A model generated the notes under the pieces. It made no database searches. It was not told the origin of the DNA and saw nothing but the letters and a program-made list of their open reading frames with translations. A stretch of DNA of 64,000 bases from Odiellus spinosus. Its lineage: Eukaryota; Arthropoda; Arachnida; Opiliones; Phalangiidae. A program made the position numbers and the translations under genes. The stretch covers positions 6,813,424 to 6,877,423 of the forward strand of contig OY987231.1 in NCBI GenBank assembly GCA_963920705.1. The letters run 5' to 3'. Shown one piece after another: positions 46,212 through 58,693 of the stretch; position 1 is the stretch's first letter; each line of letters opens with the position of its first letter.

Positions 46212-47692
46212 GTGTGGCCTTTATTATACGTCATAGACGCGCCTTTATTATACGTCATAGACGCGCCTTTATTATACGTCATAGACGCGCCTTTATTATA
46301 CGTCATAGACACGCCTTTATTATACGTCATAGACACGCCTTTATTATACGTCATAGACACGCCTTTATTATACGTCATAGACATGTCTTTATCATACGTC
46401 ATAGAGACGCCTTTATCATACGTCATAGAGACGCCTTTATTATACGTCATAGACCCCCTTTATTATACGTCATAGACCCCCTTTGTCACACGTCATAGAC
46501 ACGCCTTTGTCACACGTCATAGACACGCCTTTGTCATACGTCATAGACACGCCTTTGTCATACGTCATAGACACGCCTTTGTCATACGTCATAGACACGC
46601 CTTTGTCATACGTCATAGACACGCCTTTGTCATACGTCATAGACACGCCTTTGTCATACGTCATAGACACGCCTTTGCCATACGTCATAGACACGCCTTT
46701 GCCATACGTCATAGACACGCCTTTGTCATACGTCATAGACACGCCTTTGTCATACGTCATAGACACGCCTTTGCCATACGTCATAGACACGCCTTTGCCA
46801 TACGTCATAGACACGTATGTCATACGTCATAGACACGTATGTCATACGTCATAGACACGTATGTCATACGTCATAGACACGTATGTCATACGTCATAGAC
46901 ACGTATGTCATACGTCATAGACACGTATGTCATACGTCATAGACACGTATGTCATACGTCATAGACACGCCTTTGTCATACGTCATAGACACGCCTTTGT
47001 CATACGTCATAGACACGCCTTTGCCTTTGTCATACGTCATAGACACGCCTTTGCCTTTGTCATACGTCATAGACACGCCTTTTTCATACGTCATAGACAC
47101 GCCTTTTTCATACGTCATAGACACGCCTTTTTCATACGTCATAGACACGCCTTTTTCATACGTCATAGACACGCCTTTTTCATACGTCATAGACACGCCT
47201 TTTTCATACGTCATAGACACGCCTTTGTCATACGTCATAGACACGCCTTTGTCATAGGTCATAGACACGCCTTTGTCATAGGTCATAGACACGCCTTTGT
47301 CATAGGTCATAGACACGCCTTTGTCATAGGTCATAGACACGCCTTTGTCATAGGTCATAGACACGCCTTTGTCATAGGTCATAGACACGCCTTTGTCATA
47401 CGTCATAGACACGCCTTTGTCATACGTCATAGACACGCCTTTGTCATACGTCATAGACACGCCTTTGTCATACGTCATAGACACGCCTTTGTCATACGTC
47501 ATAGACACGCCTTTGTCATACGTCATAGACACGCCTTTGTCATACGTCATAGACGCGCCTTTGTCATACGTCATAGACACGCCTTTGTCATACGTCATAG
47601 ACACGCCTTTGTCATACGTCATAGACACGCCTTTGTCATACGTCATAGACAAGCCTTTGTCATACGTCATAGACAAGCCTTTATCATACGTC
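46212..47692. repeat. 24-bp satellite with TACGTCAT core, about 62 units
   Basis: The unit is 24 bp with core TACGTCATAGACACGCCTTT. Sub-blocks differ in the last bases (TATTA, GTCA, TTCA, GCCA), one block carries ACGTATGTCAT in place of ACGCCTTTGTCAT, and one block of about seven units has AGGTCAT for ACGTCAT. Two units carry an extra GCCTTT (about 47020-47065). Every unit contains TACGTCAT or a variant, whose inverse ATGACGTA resembles a CREB/ATF half-site. Long open frames on both strands follow from the 24-bp period and are not genes. Confidence 0.94.
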
Positions 47693-48122
47693 ATTATTCG
47701 TTTAAAGACGCTCCATTCATTATTCGTTTAAAGACGCTCCATTCATTATTCGTTTAAAGACGCTCCATTCGTAATTCGTTTAAAGACGCTCCATTCATTA
47801 TTCGTTTAAAGACGCTCCATTCATTATTCGTTTAAAGACGCTCCATTCATTGTTCGTTTAAAGACGCTCCATTCATTATTCGTTTAAAGACGCTCCATTC
47901 ATTATTCGTTTAAAGACGCTCCATTCATTATTCGTTTAAAGACGCTCCATTCATTACTCGTTTAAAGACGCTCCATTCATTACTCGTTTAAAGACGCTCC
48001 ATTCATTACTCGTTTAAAGACGCTCCATTCATTACTCGTTTAAAGACGCTCCATTCATTACTCGTTTAAAGACGCTCCATTCATTACTCGTTTAAAGACG
48101 CTCCATTCATTACTCGTTCAAA
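47693..48122. repeat. 26-bp satellite, about 16 units, abutting the 24-bp array
   Basis: The unit core is TTCGTTTAAAGACGCTCCAT then TCATTA. The first half uses ATTATTCG and the second half ATTACTCG. It begins directly where the 24-bp array ends, sharing CGTCATTA at the junction. Confidence 0.93.
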
Positions 48123-48988
48123 ACACACCATTCATGAAACGGAAAAATTATATTTCTATACACATTTTTTTTCATTCTTTATCGTTTCGGGGCCCTATAA
48201 TTGTTTGTATACTTTAATAATTTATTACGTTGCTGTTATTATTACTATTATTCGGTATCGCAATCTGTTGTGATGATTCATCATAACATTTATCCCAATG
48301 GCCCCCAAAGCCCTTGAAAATTGGTTTATGAGTATTGAAATTCCGAATTTGTTAAATTAGGAATAGTTTTAGGAAGTCTAATATAATTTTGTTTAAAGGT
48401 TTCAGTTAATAATAATCTTAAAGAATGCTGCAATTAACTCTTTATTTCATATATCAAATATATAAAATATATTAACCAAAGCTTTATTTTGAATATCTTC
48501 AGTTTGCTTTTTTATTTTTAATCAAGAGGAAAGTATCCACCGTGTATTCTTTGAAACATAAATTTAAATCAGTATTGGGTTAAAAAAATACGTTTTTTTT
48601 ATCAAAGTCTTTTAGGATGTTAAATTTCTAGACTTATTTTTAATTTAAATAGATACATTTCCTTGGGAAGTGGGTTTGATAGGTTTTTTTTTACGCCTGA
48701 ATTTTATTTCCAAAATTATTTGAAAAGATTCTTTTCAATTTGTAACTCTACAGTTTCGCCGCGTTACTTTCAAAGCGAGTCTCATTTTAAAAGACGTTTT
48801 ATTAAGAGTTTGATTTTAAAAATTTAACCAATTACGTGAATATTTAATATCCCATTTTTAAAGATCCTTAAACAGTCAATAATGATGATGATAGCTAATA
48901 TTTTCGCCGCTTGGTAAACAAAATTATGTAATTGTAAATGATATCGTAAGTAAAGTAATGGAGATAAGTATGATCGTTATTGAAAACC
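48123..48988. other. Intergenic, nothing recognised
   Basis: AT-rich sequence without open frames of note or recognisable elements. Confidence 0.35.
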
Positions 48989-49165
48989 TTTGTTCACACT
49001 AGATACTTTAAAACTGTTTTTAATCGTTTTGGAAAGGTCAAAATTGAAAATTTTAAAGTCAATTGTGAAGATCGTTTGTCAAAGAATGGAATTATTTGCT
49101 TGAAAAATCAATTTTAACATTCAAAACGGTTTGAAAACGATTTCAAAGTTGCTAGTGTGAACGAA
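48989..49165. mobile_element. M3 MITE (TTCACACTAG ends)
   Basis: TTGTTCACACTAGATACTTT at the left and AAAGTTGCTAGTGTGAACGA at the right are inverted. Internal AAACGGTTT and GGAAAGGTCAAA motifs are shared with the element at 56828-57010. Confidence 0.65.
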
Positions 49166-49380
49166 ACTAAGGTGTGTTTTGAAATACAGCATTCGTCAAC
49201 TATTTTTACTGTCAAAATCTACTGTGATAGAGACCCCTAGTGCTAAATTTCGGATTTCAGGATGACCAGGGAAAAAACTTGAAATTTTATAGGAAAAATA
49301 GGAAATTTAAAGGCGAATTATAGGAGAAAATAGGATTGAAATTTTAAAATTATAGGAAATATAGGATAAATAATAACGAA

Positions 49381-49870
49381 AATATAGGACAACAGAGAAT
49401 TTATAGGAAAATATATGATAACAGAGAATTTATAGGAAAATATATGATAACAGAGAATTTATAGGAAAATATAGGATAACAGAGAATTTATAGGAAAATA
49501 TAGGATAACAGAGAATTTATAGGAAAATATAGGATAACAGAGAATTTATAGGAAAATATAGGATAACAGAGAATTTATAGGAAAATATAGGATAACAGAG
49601 AATTTATAGGAAAATATAGGATAACAGAGAATTTATAGGAAAATATAGGATAACAGAGAATTTATAGGGAAATATAGGATAACAGAGTATTTATAGGGAA
49701 ATATAGGATAACAGAGAATTTATAGGAAAATATAGGATAACAGAGAATTTATAGGAAAATATAGGATAACAGAGAATTTATAGGAAAATATAGGATAACA
49801 GAGAATTTATAAGAAAATATAGGATAACAGAGAATTTTTAGGAAAATATAGGATAAATAACGGAATTTAT
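49381..49870. repeat. 29-bp satellite, about 17 units
   Basis: The unit contains ATAGGATAACAGAGAATTTA then TAGGAAAAT. Less regular TATAGGAAAATA motifs continue on both sides (49290-50140), which suggests the array grew inside an older low-complexity element that ends GATCACCCTGGGA near 50155. Confidence 0.92.
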
Positions 49871-50177
49871 AGGAAAAAATAGGATATCTTTTAATACGCC
49901 GTTTATTTAACATTTTTACCACGTATTTATCGCTTTTTGGTTTTATTTAAAATCTTAATCTCTTCCGTTTTTGACTCGATGCCTTTGGTGGGAATGTTTT
50001 ATTTTTGAGAAATTTTCGATTATACTTTTATTTGAAAATGAATAAACTGATAACCGAAAAAAATGAATAACAAAATAGGAAAATATAGGAGAAAACCTTC
50101 AATCATAAGAATTTATAGGAAGGCATTGAAAAAATAGGAAGTCTGATCACCCTGGGATTTATCCTTGGACCAAGACT

Positions 50178-50653
50178 TAAGGTGAGGTTGGCTGTGACGG
50201 AATTACCATGAACTTCAAATGGAAATTGAGTAACATATTTGGAAAGATCGTTAAAAAACGATTCAAAATATATATACATATGTCATAGAACAAAATTACC
50301 GCGACAGTAAAAATACGTCTTTCATAATCGCCATTTTTAAAATAAAAATTCCCTGCAATACAACGTCATCACTATGGTCTCGAGGCTATTGATTGTCAAG
50401 CGTTCTGCCAATAGTGATAAGGTCGCTTTCATGCGATCTTTTTCAGAAAGTCCTAATTATCGTTAATTACCTTGCAGAAATACGTAATACTGGATAAAAA
50501 TTACCAAATATTTTAGTTATTTTATTTTGAAGTTTCTTAAAAACGCCTCAACTCAGAGGTATAACATTTTTAATGTGGCGTTTTAATAGTATGATAAAAC
50601 TAAAAATATAATCCATAGGTAATGAAGGAGAAATGACGACAGTCTCACTTTAG
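50178..50653. mobile_element. M9 element, apparently full length
   Basis: The left end TTAAGGTGAGGTTGGCTGTG and the right end GACGACAGTCTCACTTTA are inverted. It contains ATAATCGCCATTTTT, AAGGTCGCTTTCATGCGATC and ATATAATCCATAGG landmarks shared with the other copies. Best reference copy in the window. Confidence 0.65.
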
Positions 50654-50996
50654 GTCCAGTCTGCCTAGTTTCTCCGTGTAATTAAAATACCCACGGTAAA
50701 ATCTCAAGTTTCCAATTATTAATATAAAAGAATGGTTGAAATAAAACACACGCATCAGATTTCCTAATAAAAATGGAGTTGTTTTGAACCAGTCTTATCT
50801 AGACTGATTAAAAAAGGGCTAAATTCAACCTTTTAACATTAAAATATTATTTTTTTCGCGTCAAGAAGACTTGAATTTTGGGGAACGACAATATTGATGA
50901 CCAGGGCCCGAGTAAGGTCTGAAATGTTTTGTTACTAAAAACGAAAGCACTGATTATAAAATCTTTATTTTTTTTAACTGGCGTATGTAAGTTTTA

Positions 50997-51294
50997 AGCT
51001 ACGGTCACACTAGTATTTCTTAATCGAATTGAAACAGTAAAATCAAACCGATATTCAAATCGCCAGGAATATTTTTAAGCGTCACGTGTTCACGAATTAT
51101 TTTTATAAATCGATTTACTGTAGCTTCATCTGTCGGTTGTTGAAACCGAATCGGTATGAAACTGTTTCCCGAAGCAGTTTCGAGAAATCGAATCAAATCG
51201 ATTCGAGAAGAGACGGTTTCACATACACGACTCTGGCGAGACGTTTTGAAACGGTTTAAATCGATTCCAAGGCTAAGTATGAAGGCGGCTTTAA
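50997..51294. mobile_element. M2 MITE
   Basis: Starts AGCTACGGTCACACTAGTAT, ends GGCTAAGTATGAAGGCGGCT. The open frames in it on both strands (74-102 codons) arise from the repeat. Same family as 13111-13345. Confidence 0.7.
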
Positions 51295-51689
51295 TCTTTC
51301 CAACAATTCTATTTGAGTACAGGGTCACTTTATGGCCAGAGTATTATTATATCGCTTGTTTTGATCACTATAAACATTAAATAGAAAAACCAATTAAATT
51401 GAAATAATACTCTATCGAGTTAGAAAGCTCTTGTGTTTTTGTAAAATACTTGGAAAAGTTTCTTACGAGATCTTTTTAAATTGGATACGCCTCGAAGAGT
51501 AATCTGAATCGTACGAAAAAAAGTCTGACCTGTACTTTTTTTTTGGCTTCATTAAGAATACCTATTCTCGATTTATTTCAAAGGCAATTTCTATTGTAGG
51601 TCGAAATTATAAATTTGCTTTTTACAACCACAAAATTTTTAAAGGAAAAGTTCGAGCTAAAATTGGTAATATTTTCAAAATCAGCGTGC

Positions 51690-51834
51690 AACAACCGATA
51701 GATGAAGCTACGATAAATCGATTTATAAAGATAACGCGTGAACGCATGACGCTTAAAACGATTCCTGGCGATTTGAATATTGGTTTGATTTAACCGTTTC
51801 AAATCGATTATGAAATGCTAGCGTAACCGTAGCT
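51690..51834. mobile_element. M2 fragment, inverted
   Basis: CAACCGATAGATGAAGCTAC to GCTAGCGTAACCGTAGCT; inverse of the first half of M2. Together with the copy at 50997 it forms a head-to-head pair about 400 bp apart. Confidence 0.65.
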
Positions 51835-52214
51835 CAGGTAGTTTTTACGCGAACATTATTTTACAGAATAACTACAGCTATAGAATTTGGCATGGTTTAA
51901 AAACTAGGTTAGGTATATGTTAGATCAGGGATGGATTAGGAAATAAGCTATTCAACTCACTGTGAGATCATTTCATTATGAATGAAATATAGTGAAAATA
52001 CTATCAACTTCAAATTATCCTCTACCTGGCCCTCGTACTCCAACGACCAATCAATATACGCCCACAACTGAGGCTATTCCCGCTAGGTGGTTAATTTAAA
52101 AAGTGAAAGATATATCTAAGGTTTCCTCTCAAATCTTTGTCCATTTTCAAAATAATATAATTCATTCAAAATTGATTCTGGAAGTTCTTTAACAAAATAA
52201 TACTAAACAAAGTT

Positions 52215-52787
52215 ACTCTACCTGGGAAACCTGGAAAAGTCGGGAATTTGAAAATTCGCCCAAAAGGTCTGGGAATTCGGTAATTGGCCCAAAAGGTCAG
52301 GGAAAAGTCAGGGAATTTGGAAATTGATCCAATAGGTCAGGGAAAAGTCGGGGAATTTGGAAATTATCCCCAAAGGTCAGGGAAATGTCGGGGAATTTGG
52401 AAATTGACCCAAAAGGTTAGGGAAATGTCGGGAAATTTGGAAATTGACCCAAAAGGTCAGGGAAAGTCGGGGAATTTGAAAATGAGCCCAAATGGTCAGA
52501 AGAATTAAATATTTAAGTACAGTCAAGGAACTGTTTATGATTAATTGACCAATTAATTGTAACATAGTTATAAAGTGAATATATTTGCGGTAAGATTTTT
52601 TTCTCATCTACTGAGTAAACTATCGACTCTGATTGGTAAACTATGTCAAATAAAAAGTGGGAATTGTCAATTGCTCGCTCCTAAGAATAAATTCATAAAA
52701 AAGAAAGATTAAAATTGGTCAGGGAAATTATTTAGAAATGGTCAGGGAAAAGCTGGAAAAGTCAGGGAAATTTTGTACGAACCCTGT
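52215..52787. mobile_element. M8 element with expanded internal repeats
   Basis: Runs from CTGGGAAACCTGGAAAAGTC to GTACGAACCCTG. Inside, about seven units of roughly 39 bp (AAAGGTCAGGGAAA(A/T)GTCGG then GGAATTTGGAAATTGACCC) occupy 52240-52500. This is the same sequence family as 3234-3500 and 61956-62272 but tandemly amplified. Confidence 0.65.
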
Positions 52788-54816
52788 TAAATCTAAGTCT
52801 AAATTCGAAACACCAAAGCTAGAGACCTTAAAAATAAAGAAAAATATTATAACAATAAACTTCTGGTTTTGTTAAAGACTTGGTAAAAAATCAACTTCAC
52901 ATTTCATTAGTTTATATCTCTTTAAAAACGTTTGGAAATATAGCATTGATATCCTCTAAGAAAATATGATATATAATGTCTATCGCGATTCACTAACTGG
53001 CCACGCGGGAATTTACTGTTCCCGTATTAGTAGGTGTATCCACGCCTTCAGGCTGTCAACCGTGAACGGCGTTTTATGCCCTGATGCGTCTGAAAACGTG
53101 GGAAAGTGAATTCGACCAACCGTGGTTAATTAATTTTGCATTAAAATTTTTAAAACCTTCCCCATCTTATCGAAAGTAAAAAAAAAATCTTTATTGACTT
53201 TGAAGCTTGAATATTTCGAATAATTTTACATTGTAATTAATGTTTCGTTTCTAATTAGTTATATCAAAAGTCTATCACTTTATTTCATGAAAGTAAACAG
53301 CGCACCGTAGCTTAATACCACCAGCAAAGGGCCGGGTAAATGTACCGTCAGATTCTGATTCGAGACACTCTAGCGGCCGTAGTCGATGTAAATAGTGAAC
53401 GGGGGAAGCGCCTCTATTTGGAGAATTCCGGATTTTTTTTTGGGGGGGGGGGACAATATAGCCAAGCGCGGCCCGCCTAAATTCAGTCCGTCTCTCCCGA
53501 CTCAAAATATCGAGGAAGAGTATAAATCATTCGTGCCAGATAGGAGTCTGGCCTTGAAAAACACGTATTTGTGGCCGATTACGCATTTTGGGAGATGGCG
53601 CTGCCAGCTTTTCGAATAATTGACGGTCAGATGATAGAACCTTGATATAAAATTCTGGATCTTTCCAGCGATTATCCCCAATTCTCAGATGGCGCCACCC
53701 GTCTCTCGAAGTCACTTGTTCCCGAAGAGGCGGCGTTGTAAGATCATTGCTCCCGAGGGGTCAGATACTCTTGAATTTGCTGTACACCTGAGTTCACTGA
53801 GTTCATCTTTTACAGTGCAAAGAGTTCAAAAATTTGTACACCTGAGTTCGCGAGTGTCTGCCCCCTCGACTGCTCCTCACCACGATGGCAATTTTTTTTC
53901 TCTGGTGAAAATGAAGGGCATCGATATCGAGAATGTTTCCCTTTTCCAAATCACCCCTTTTCTCGTGTGTAAGGTTTATTGTTCCACGAAACAAACGCGA
54001 CATCCGTACGTTAACATTTCCTTTTAAACCGGAAGGTTGATATTTATCTATCGAAATATAATGTTCTCATCTCAAACGCCATGGGTTAAAAACCTGTTTC
54101 CTAGTATCTGTAAAGTATCCCAAGAGGGTTTATCCCAAATGTCAGCGATCATAATAGTAGATTAGTAATACTCGGGATTCGAACTAAAGCGTTTCTAAAA
54201 TTAATAATAATCTCGATGATGAATTCTCTCGTCAAATTGCCATGATGCCATCATTACCTCACCATTTTATGAAGGCGGTGTTTTCCCTAGTACATAGAAA
54301 ATATTTTCTCGTTATTTGATACATATATTGTTGTCAGGTTTCTCGTTTGTGTCGGGGACATAACCTCTCTTTAATACCGTGAATTTCGTTGTTATTTACT
54401 AAATGTAATTGGGGGAAATTGTATTTCACGATTGTAAACCACCGTTTTCCGATTTTAGTCACGATTTCCTTTTAATCGTGGTTGATTTATTTTCGTGCAA
54501 AACAATTACGGGTCATTGCGTACCGCGATGAATTTTTTTCCTTTCTCTAGGTCATATTTGATGTGATTTAATCAACATGCGTACGTAATTATATTAAATA
54601 AGCAATATCATGAATTCATGACTTGAATTAAAAAATATTATTTACCAAAATTTAAAGAGGGGGTGAAGAAGAAATGAAGGGTTGGTGTTTATCAGGGATG
54701 TGTGTAGACTAGATATAGATAAATATATACAATAAAATACAAACTGAATTGATGCATACATTTTAAATTACATTTTAAACAATATAAATATGATTTAAGC
54801 ATTCTAATTATGATTT
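52788..54816. other. Intergenic, nothing recognised
   Basis: Several overlapping open frames of 62-112 codons at 53275-54027 on both strands have no recognisable motif. TGTACACCTGAGTTC occurs twice near 53780-53850. A G-run lies at about 53441-53451. No exon structure that I can support. Confidence 0.35.
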
Positions 54817-56036
54817 GAGCGGTTTAAATGCGATTAGAGCGTTTTGTATGCGATTTGAGCGTTTTAATTGCGATTGGAGCGTTTTAATTGCGATTGGAGC
54901 GTTTTAATTGCGATTGGAGCGTTTTAATTGCGATTTGAGCGTTTTAATTGCGATTTGAGCGTTTTAATTGCGATTTGATCGGTTTAAATGCGATTTGATC
55001 GGTTTAAATGCGATTTGATCGGTTTAAATGCGATTTGAGCGTTTTAATTGCGATTTGAGCGTTTTAATTGCGATTTGAGCGTTTTAATTGCGATTTGGGC
55101 GTTTTAATTGCGATTTGGGCGTTTTAATTGCGATTTGGGCGTTTTAATTGCGATTTGGGCGTTTTAATTGCGATTTGGGCGTTTTAATTGCGATTTGGGC
55201 GTTTTAATTGCGATTTGGGCGTTTTAATTGCGATTTGGGCGTTTTAATTGCGATTTGGGCGTTTTAATTGCGATTTGGGCGTTTTAATTGCGATTTGGGC
55301 GTTTTAATAGCGATTTGGGCGTTTTAATTGCGATTTGGGCGTTTTAATTGCGATTTGGGCGTTTTAATTGCGATTTGGGCGTTTTAATTGCGATTTGGGC
55401 GTTTTAATTGCGATTTGGGCGTTTTAATTGCGATTTGGGCGTTTTAATTGCGATTTGGGCGTTTTAATTGCGATTTGGGCGTTTTAATTGCGATTTGGGC
55501 GTTTTAATTGCGATTTGGGCGTTTTAATTGCGATTTGGGCGTTTTAATTGCGATTTGAGCGTTTTAATTGCGATTTGAGCGTTTTGCGATTTGAGCGTTT
55601 TGCGATTTGAGCGTTTTAATTGCGATTTGAGCGTTTTAATTGCGATTTGAGCGTTTTAATTGCGATTTGAGCGTTTTAATTGCGATTTGAGCGTTTTAAT
55701 TGCGATTTGAGCGTTTTAATTGCGATTTGAGCGTTTTAATTGCGATTTGAGCGTTTTAATTGCGATTTGAGCGTTTTAATTGCGATTTGAGCGTTTTAAT
55801 TGCGATTTGAGCGTTTTAATTGCGATTTGAGCGTTTTAATTGCGATTTGAGCGTTTTAATTGCGATTTGAGCGTTTTAATTGCGATTTGAGCGTTTTAAT
55901 TGCGATTTGAGCGTTTTAATTGCGATTTGAGCGTTTTAATTGCGATTTGAGCGTTTTAATTGCGATTTGAGCGTTTTAATTGCGATTTGAGCGTTTTAAT
56001 TGCGATTTGAGCGTTTTAATTGCGATTTGAGCGTTT
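54817..56036. repeat. 20-bp satellite, about 61 units
   Basis: The unit is GCGTTTTAATTGCGATTTGA. Three sub-blocks: TTTGAG/TTTGAT at the left, a long TTTGGG block (about 55090-55550), and TTTGAG at the right. Two consecutive units near 55580-55610 lack the AATT segment. The left edge decays gradually over several units. Confidence 0.95.
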
Positions 56037-56827
56037 GAATAAACGCGTAATTTGTTATTTGTTTATTAATCAAGCTTAAAATTTTATCTCCGGATAATTC
56101 TTATCCATTTTTAGCGGGAGAAATTCTGTATATAGACTTGAATACTTCAAACTTTGAGCTTACGCTAGTGTGTAAAGGACATACTCGATTTAAGGTGCTA
56201 CAGTTCAAACCTTTTACTGATAAGTTTAAAGTACACACGTAATTGCTGACTGAATTCGGGCCTCGGCAAATTACCTTGCGCCAAACACGTGAGTTTCATT
56301 TTCATGCTCTATGGTTACAATTTAAATACATCTACCCTTTGCCACATAAACAAAAATGTTTGAGCGTGGCAAGGAAAACAATAATATTTTTCTATATGTT
56401 TCATCTCAGAGAGAGCATTAATTAGTACCGTGTTTAGTTAGATTAGTTAGATTGTTAATTTAATAAGCCAAGATATTATACCATTTTAAAGTCATTAATT
56501 GTAGTACAATATTTTAAAACTATTGTCTAATATGTTATATTATTTAGGGCCTAGGGAAAGTAACATTTTTTTGTCCTTGTTTTCCAGTTTACACAAATCG
56601 CGTATTATATAATCCTATAGGTTGCATTAGTTCTCTATGTTTATACGTATACAAAATAATATATTTGGCGTATAGTTGCCTTACAGTAAATACCCTAAAG
56701 TCATTATGTATAATGATCAAAATGCTAAATTTCAACAAGATTCGATCAGATATTCCAAATGAAATAACATAAATTCACCAAAAGTGGACCAAAGTTTGAA
56801 TTTATCGAATTCGAGTCATTTCAATTT
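56037..56827. other. Intergenic, nothing recognised
   Basis: AT-rich sequence; no supported gene. Confidence 0.35.
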
Positions 56828-57010
56828 AGCTACGTTCACACTTGACACTTTGGAACCGTTTTCAAACCGTATCGAATGTTCAAATCGACTTTTTAAGATT
56901 TTAATATTGTTTCTTGATCAAAGATCTACAAGAGTGACCCCAAAATTTTATCATTTGACCTTTCCAAAACGGTTCAAAACGGTTTCAAAGTCTGTAGTGT
57001 GAACGTAGCT
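56828..57010. mobile_element. M3 MITE, 183 bp
   Basis: Begins AGCTACGTTCACACTTGACA and ends TCTGTAGTGTGAACGTAGCT, exact inverted ends over 15 bp. Internal AACCGTTTTCAAACCG and GGTTCAAAACGGTTT also pair. The plus frame at 56784-57002 is incidental. Confidence 0.8.
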
Positions 57011-57430
57011 TATCTGTTGGAATTTTCCAATTTAGACCTTTTTTGACTAAATTAGAAAACTTTTCCTCATTTGGAAAGCAGATTTCTATAGTTATTCTAT
57101 GAGATCACATTGAAATGAATTAAATTCGACGTCACGATATGAATGAATGTTTCTAAAGACAATGAATTTGCGAGATCAATTTGACAAGGCCCGAATGGAG
57201 TTAAGTTGATTGACTCCTTTCCAAATATTGTCATTAATCCATGATTTTCAATTATTATTTTGGCCAAGATTCTAGCTTTTGCGTCAAAATTTCAAAAACC
57301 AATGGGAAATATTTACCTTAGTTTTTTCTTGCCCAGAAAAAAATCTTGATTGAAAATACGCATTAACATTTAAAGTAATTTCCTTACATTTAAAATAAGC
57401 AAACCAATTCCAATCGATTGTACAAGAAAT

Positions 57431-57908
57431 TAAAGGGAAACTTGGAGCTAAAAATGGAACAAATTTTGGATTTATTTTTGGAATCACCATGACAAAAACG
57501 TATTTGAGAATTTTCCAACAATTATTAAACGCGTTTTTGATGTTTTTATTCATTTCTGAAGTTTGATCAAATTTGAAATAAAGTAAATATAAATTCGGGT
57601 CAATCATATTATATAATCGCTTATAACGTCGTAACATTAAAAGAATAGGGCGGCCTTTGATGGCCAAGGTCTTAGGCATCAAACGCCGGCCTATTCTTTC
57701 AATTACAAGCATTGTTGAAGGCTGAAATAATATGATTGGCCCGAATTTCTATTTACTTTTATTCAAATTTTACCAAAACTTCAGAAATTAATATAAACAC
57801 CAAAAACGTGTCTAAAAATTCCGAAAAAATTCTCGTATATGTTTTTTGGCACGGTGATTCCGAAAATAAATTCAAAATTCATATTTCAATTTAAACAGTT
57901 ATTTTTAG
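57431..57908. mobile_element. M7 foldback element
   Basis: Begins AAAGGGAAACTTGGAGCTAA. AAAGTAAATATAAATTCGGG and CAATCATATTAT in the left half pair with ATAATATGATTGGCCCGAAT and TATTTACTTT in the right half around a centre near 57650. CCAAAAACGTGTCTAA and ATTCCGAAAATAAATTCAAA are shared with the 61-kb copy. The 142-codon minus frame (57284-57712) lies mostly within it and I do not regard it as a gene. Confidence 0.65.
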
Positions 57909-58693
57909 AACCGAAAAATCTTCGTAAAGCGTCATATATTTGTCACTTTTGTAATTATATTAATTTTGTAGTACTTACCATCAGAATGATGAATGTTGTA
58001 GTGGCTGCCATCAAAAAAATATCACAGTAAAATTGTTGAATGTTAAAAAAGTTAAAAACTTATCAACAGCCGAGTGTATCACGTTATTATCACGCGTGCA
58101 AACCGTGATTTCACAAACTATAAAACGTTCTACAAGAATTCCACGTTAATTTTCGCATTGTTTTAATAATTTCTAAACCTTTAACCAAAGATAGTCGCGT
58201 AAAAACTTTTTAAGTATCGGTTGTCAAGAAGGTATAATCTTCGAGAGTAACTGAAGAAGAGGAATACGGAGTGGGAGATGTTAAAGAATTTTTCCTTTTT
58301 TTTTTTTATTTCTTTTTAAAGAGTTAAACTCGTTGAATACCCACGTGATATAACTCTGGTTTGCAACCGAAAAAGGGTGAACCAGTTCCAACGTAGTCGC
58401 GAAGTTTAGGTATCGTTATTATTTTACTGATCGTTGGCGAGTTAACTAAGGTATATAGAAAAGGAATAAAACTATTTGAACACTCCTAAGCGATGTCGAA
58501 GGTTCTTCGACGCGTGAGCCGAATCCCAAACTTACGTTATTACATTGTCGTTGAGCCAGTCCGATAGCCTTGGACTTGTTTTCCTAAATCTTTTCGCTTT
58601 GACGCTAGATTACGCGTCAGCGGTTATACCTTTTAACAGAAGGAGATAAATTTAGAAGGAAAACGCAAACTATATTGCATTTTTCCTATCGTA
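57909..58693. other. Intergenic, nothing recognised
   Basis: AT-rich sequence; no supported gene or element boundary. Confidence 0.35.

Noticed and set aside
46155-47757. Many overlapping 87-276-codon frames on both strands with 8-residue repeats (for example MTYDKGVS, SYVIDTPL)
   Set aside because: They are forced by a 24-bp repeat without stops. Several frames on both strands are open at once, which argues against coding.
53275-54027. Cluster of 62-112-codon overlapping frames on both strands
   Set aside because: No recognisable motif, mutual overlap and no splice logic; probably chance in a slightly GC-richer stretch.
57284-57712. 142-codon minus frame as a gene
   Set aside because: Mostly inside an M7 foldback element, no recognisable domain and no splice or promoter context.
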